Assembly (NCBI GenBank): GCA_964576475.1
Contig: CAZNVG010000041.1
Span: 1 to 9,587 of the forward strand
DNA length: 9,587 nucleotides
Source: CAZNVG01 sp964576475
GTDB lineage: Bacteria > Patescibacteriota > Saccharimonadia > Saccharimonadales > CAZNVG01
Direction: 5' to 3'
This document shows, one piece after another, positions 7,169-9,587 of this stretch. Numbering within the stretch: position 1 is the stretch's first letter; the number at the start of each line of letters is the position of its first letter. A program made the translations under genes and the position numbers. The notes under the pieces are model-generated. The model was not told the DNA's origin. It saw only the letters and a program-made list of their open reading frames with translations, and did not search any database.

Positions 7169-7186
7169 GGTGGGGGGAAGAGTTAA
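5907..7186 (+). repeat. 1280-bp perfect direct repeat, copy 2
   Basis: This is the second copy of 2792-4071, in the same orientation. It covers codons 408 to the stop of the second large gene plus 18 bp beyond. Recombination between the copies would remove exactly 3115 bp, a unit that contains the whole of cassette 2. Confidence 0.97.
7154..7176 (+). other. GC-rich stem-loop around the stop codon, copy 2
   Basis: This is the same seven-pair stem as at 4039-4061, inside repeat copy 2. Here it is followed by an A-rich stretch with no T-run, so readthrough into pilM is likely. Confidence 0.3.
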
Positions 7187-7243
7187 AATGACATACAAAA
7201 ACATGGGCACAGACACTATTCTTATGCTAAACTGGAGTCAATT

Positions 7244-8272
7244 ATGAGTTTATTGAGTGGGATAAACGATTTCTTCGGACTAGACATCGGCACTTCAGCA
7301 GTGCGGGTTGTGCAGTTGAGTGGAGCAAATCTAAGCAGGTATGGAAGCGTACCTATAGACCCAAGGATTGCTGCCAGTGATTCACTGCCTGATCAGCAAA
7401 AGATTGCGGATATTGTTAAGAACTTGATTGCACAATCAAAGGTCTCTTCAAAAAACGTAGCGGTCGGAATTCCCTCAAGTAAAGTGTTTGCAACGGTAGT
7501 TGATATAGATAGGCTGCCAGCTCACGAATTAGAAAAAACAGTTCAATACCAGGTAGAGAACTATATACCGATGCAGTTAAGTGAGGCTAAGTATGACTGG
7601 GCGCTGCTAGGTGACTCTCCAAAAGAGAAGTCGAAAGTAGAAATACTTATATCTAGTGTGGGCAGTAAGTATGTTGAGCAGCGTCTTGATATGCTAGAGT
7701 CTATCGGCCTGAACGTTATCGCCTTTGAACCCGACTCCCTTGCTATTACTCGTGCGCTTACGCCTGCTAACACTATGACTGCACAGCTGCTACTTGATAT
7801 CGGTAACGACGCAACAGATCTTGTTATTACCCTGTTTGGTATGCCGCGACTTGTTCGCTCTATCCCGACAGGTTCGAGTGCCTTAGTGCGTGCTGCGGTT
7901 CAGAACCTAAGCATTGATGACACACAAGCAAAGCAGTTTGTGTTCAAGTTTGGACTTGCCGAGGATAAACTAGAGGGACAGGTATATAAAGCTATCATCA
8001 GCACTATAGATGGGCTCATAAGCGAGGTAGACAAATCGATCAAGTTCTTCACTACTCGATATACGGGTGTAAATATTGAAAAAATCATAGTCTCAGGTAG
8101 CGCATCAGTACTTCCTAATTTCCCAATATATCTAGCCAATAAAACTGGGCTTAATGTTGAGATAGGTAACGCATGGAGAAATGTTTCAATTCCAAGTTCT
8201 CGGCAAAATGATCTTATGGCTGTCGCTAATCACTTTGCTGTCGCAGCAGGACTGGCGGAGAGAGTAGTATGA
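7244..8272 (+). CDS. pilM: PilM, actin-like ATPase of the type IV pilus alignment complex
   Basis: The 342-aa length is normal for PilM. The actin-like fold shows in a phosphate-1 loop (GLDIGTSAVR, residues 12-21), a second phosphate loop (D185-I-G-N) and an adenosine-site motif (IIVSGSASVLP, 281-291). In known systems PilM is cytoplasmic, binds the N-terminal tail of PilN and relays the motor ATPases to the inner-membrane platform. The start is supported by GGAG at 7234-7237, 6 nt from the ATG. The 75-bp gap after the second large gene holds no convincing promoter: TATGCT at 7223-7228 is a poor -10 with no matching -35. pilM may therefore be read from the cassette 2 promoter. The 3' end overlaps pilN by 4 bp (ATGA). 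Confidence 0.93.
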   Translation: MSLLSGINDFFGLDIGTSAVRVVQLSGANLSRYGSVPIDPRIAASDSLPDQQKIADIVKNLIAQSKVSSKNVAVGIPSSKVFATVVDIDRLPAHELEKTVQYQVENYIPMQLSEAKYDWALLGDSPKEKSKVEILISSVGSKYVEQRLDMLESIGLNVIAFEPDSLAITRALTPANTMTAQLLLDIGNDATDLVITLFGMPRLVRSIPTGSSALVRAAVQNLSIDDTQAKQFVFKFGLAEDKLEGQVYKAIISTIDGLISEVDKSIKFFTTRYTGVNIEKIIVSGSASVLPNFPIYLANKTGLNVEIGNAWRNVSIPSSRQNDLMAVANHFAVAAGLAERVV

Positions 8273-8952
8273 TTCAGCTAAACCTCTTACCTGACATTAA
8301 GCTTGATTTCCTTAAAGCTCAAAGAATGAAGCGTATTGTCATATTGGCATCACTTGCTATTACTGCACTTTCGGTTGCTGTAGTGATCATCCTTTCGTTT
8401 GTTGTGTTTGTCTGGGACAGGAAGAGCACCAATGACCTTACAGCCGATATCAAGAAGTATAGATCTGATATGGGCGATATTGGCGAGATAAACAAAGCGT
8501 TGACTATTCAGTATCAGCTAACGTCTTTGAAAGATTTACATGACAAGAAACCAATTCTATCGAGAATAAATAATATGCTCATAACTATTGTTCCTAATGA
8601 AATTTCTTTGAGTGGTGTTAAGGTGGACACGGTTGGTAATACTATCGAAATGGTCGGAGAGGGAAAAACACTTGAGAGAGTGAATACTCTGGCTGATTCG
8701 TTGAAGTTTGCATACTATAAGGTCCCTGATACTGATGATGAAAAACGAAACCCTTTTAGCGCGGTAACGCTTTCGTCTGTTGATTTCGATGGTAAAACAG
8801 CATCAGTGAAAGTAACAATGACCTATGATCCAATAATTTTTGATCGTACAAAGAACGTTGTTGTTGAGATAGAAAAGGGCAAGGTTACAAGTCGTGCGGT
8901 CGTAGAGAAGCCTAATCCTCTATTCATTAAGCCTACGGAGAAGAAGCAATAA
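8269..8952 (+). CDS. pilN: PilN, type IV pilus inner-membrane alignment protein
   Basis: The product has 227 aa. It begins with MIQLNLLP, the conserved PilN tail that docks into PilM. One transmembrane helix follows (about 23-49), then a charged, probably coiled-coil segment (about 50-85) and an alpha/beta domain, the usual PilN build. The protein is slightly longer than typical PilN because of a polar, lysine-rich C-terminal extension (about 195-227). The ATG overlaps the pilM TGA as ATGA, with GGAG at 8257-8260 as ribosome binding site. PilN pairs with PilO outside the membrane and joins PilM to the rest of the pilus machine. Both the motif and the position between pilM and pilO support the call. 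Confidence 0.88.
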   Translation: MIQLNLLPDIKLDFLKAQRMKRIVILASLAITALSVAVVIILSFVVFVWDRKSTNDLTADIKKYRSDMGDIGEINKALTIQYQLTSLKDLHDKKPILSRINNMLITIVPNEISLSGVKVDTVGNTIEMVGEGKTLERVNTLADSLKFAYYKVPDTDDEKRNPFSAVTLSSVDFDGKTASVKVTMTYDPIIFDRTKNVVVEIEKGKVTSRAVVEKPNPLFIKPTEKKQ

Positions 8953-9575
8953 TGAGTATCATAAAAACAACAAAACGTAGTCTTATCGGTAAAGCTAATT
9001 CAATGATTTTTATCGCAGCGATCATTGGGTCGGTCTCGCTTTCTGTAGCAGCAGTGTCTGGCAAATTTTTGTTAGACAGACATAATTATCAAGTTAAAAT
9101 TATGAGAGAAAAGCGCACAGCACGGGATACTCTAAAGGAAAACGTAAAGACTCTAAGTACCCTGAAAACAAACTTGGTTTCTCTCGATCAGACGACATAT
9201 AACTCACAAGTTGTTCTTGAGGCCTTGCCGAGTCAGTACGATTACCCGGCGCTTGGCTCTTCTTTAGAGTTAATTGCTGAGAAGTCTGCTCAGGATAAGT
9301 CTAAGTTTAAATTTAGCGGTACAGATCTTGGTGATGCTCCTGAGAAACAGAGTTCGAGTCCAGTACCGTTTGCTATGCCGTTCGACACAGTTGTGGCGGG
9401 ACCCACTGACAAGACGCTCCAGTTTCTGCTCGATCTAGAAAGGTCAATTAGGCCATTCAGAGTGAACACTATGGAGTTAAAGGGTGACGATGATGGCGTG
9501 TCGATGACATTAACAGCTGAGAGCTATTATCAGCCGACAAAGAACCTTGAGATAACAACGAAGGAAGTGAAATGA
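8952..9575 (+). CDS. pilO: PilO, type IV pilus inner-membrane alignment protein
   Basis: The product has 207 aa. The N-terminus is basic (K5, K8, R9, K14), followed by a transmembrane helix at about 18-40, a coiled-coil-like charged stretch (about 45-75) and a C-terminal alpha/beta region ending near residue 200. This is the PilO/GspM-like architecture. Sequence motifs in this family are weak, so the name leans on topology, length and its place directly after pilN. The start codon overlaps the pilN stop by one base (TAATG), and its end overlaps the next ATG. A Pro/Ser-rich stretch (about 130-145) lies within the periplasm-side or extracytoplasmic domain. PilO dimerises with PilN in characterised systems. 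Confidence 0.78.
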   Translation: MSIIKTTKRSLIGKANSMIFIAAIIGSVSLSVAAVSGKFLLDRHNYQVKIMREKRTARDTLKENVKTLSTLKTNLVSLDQTTYNSQVVLEALPSQYDYPALGSSLELIAEKSAQDKSKFKFSGTDLGDAPEKQSSSPVPFAMPFDTVVAGPTDKTLQFLLDLERSIRPFRVNTMELKGDDDGVSMTLTAESYYQPTKNLEITTKEVK

Positions 9576-9587
9576 AACAAAACGACA
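9572..9587 (+). CDS. Start of a further gene in the pilMNO operon, truncated by window edge
   Basis: An ATG at 9572 overlaps the pilO TGA as ATGA and opens a frame reading MKQND up to the edge. AAGGAAG at 9561-9567 is a good ribosome binding site 4 nt upstream. The overlap pattern and the site make a real gene likely. Five residues do not identify it. Gene order in other systems would allow pilP or another pilus component, but nothing here shows that. Confidence 0.6.

Noticed and set aside
7187..7243. Independent promoter for pilM
   Set aside because: TATGCT at 7223-7228 has no acceptable -35 at 16-18 bp, and TGACAT at 7189-7194 is too far away (28 bp).

Overview
The window looks like a piece of a Patescibacteria (CPR) genome, most likely a Saccharibacteria (TM7) relative. 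This lineage call is an inference. It rests on a compact layout, a type IV pilus assembly block (pilM-pilN-pilO) beside large secreted proteins, moderate GC, and ordinary use of TGA as a stop codon. The TGA stops argue against the Gracilibacteria/Absconditabacteria code. No 16S rRNA gene or other decisive marker is present.

Layout. Positions 1-795 (minus strand) hold the first 265 codons of the ribosome-associated ATPase gene ychF, which runs off the left edge. Its promoter sits so close to the ATG that the mRNA is probably leaderless. A 171-bp divergent intergenic region (796-966) separates it from a rightward block that fills the rest of the window. That block begins with two tandem two-gene cassettes. 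Cassette 1 is 967-1485 plus 1489-4053, and cassette 2 is 4197-4685 plus 4688-7168. Each has a near-identical sigma-70-type promoter (TTGAGA, 17 bp, TATACT), a small single-pass membrane protein with a TPR-like ectodomain, and, 2-3 bp downstream, a large signal-peptide-bearing secreted protein of 854 or 826 aa. After the cassettes come pilM (7244-8272), pilN (8269-8952), pilO (8952-9575) and the first codons of another gene (from 9572), all joined by overlapping stop and start codons.

The most notable feature is a perfect 1280-bp direct repeat (2792-4071 and 5907-7186). It encodes the same 419-residue C-terminal half of both large proteins plus 18 bp past the stop. The N-terminal halves and the small partner proteins are strongly diverged. 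A middle domain just upstream of the repeat is recognisably homologous in both but far from identical. This looks like variable heads on a constant C-terminal stalk or anchor, homogenised by recent gene conversion or partial duplication.

Possible joint role. PilM, PilN and PilO form the cytoplasmic and inner-membrane alignment platform of a type IV pilus. The two cassettes may encode surface or pilus-associated adhesins with dedicated membrane partners, which would suit an episymbiont that attaches to a host cell. That link rests only on gene order and orientation and needs testing.
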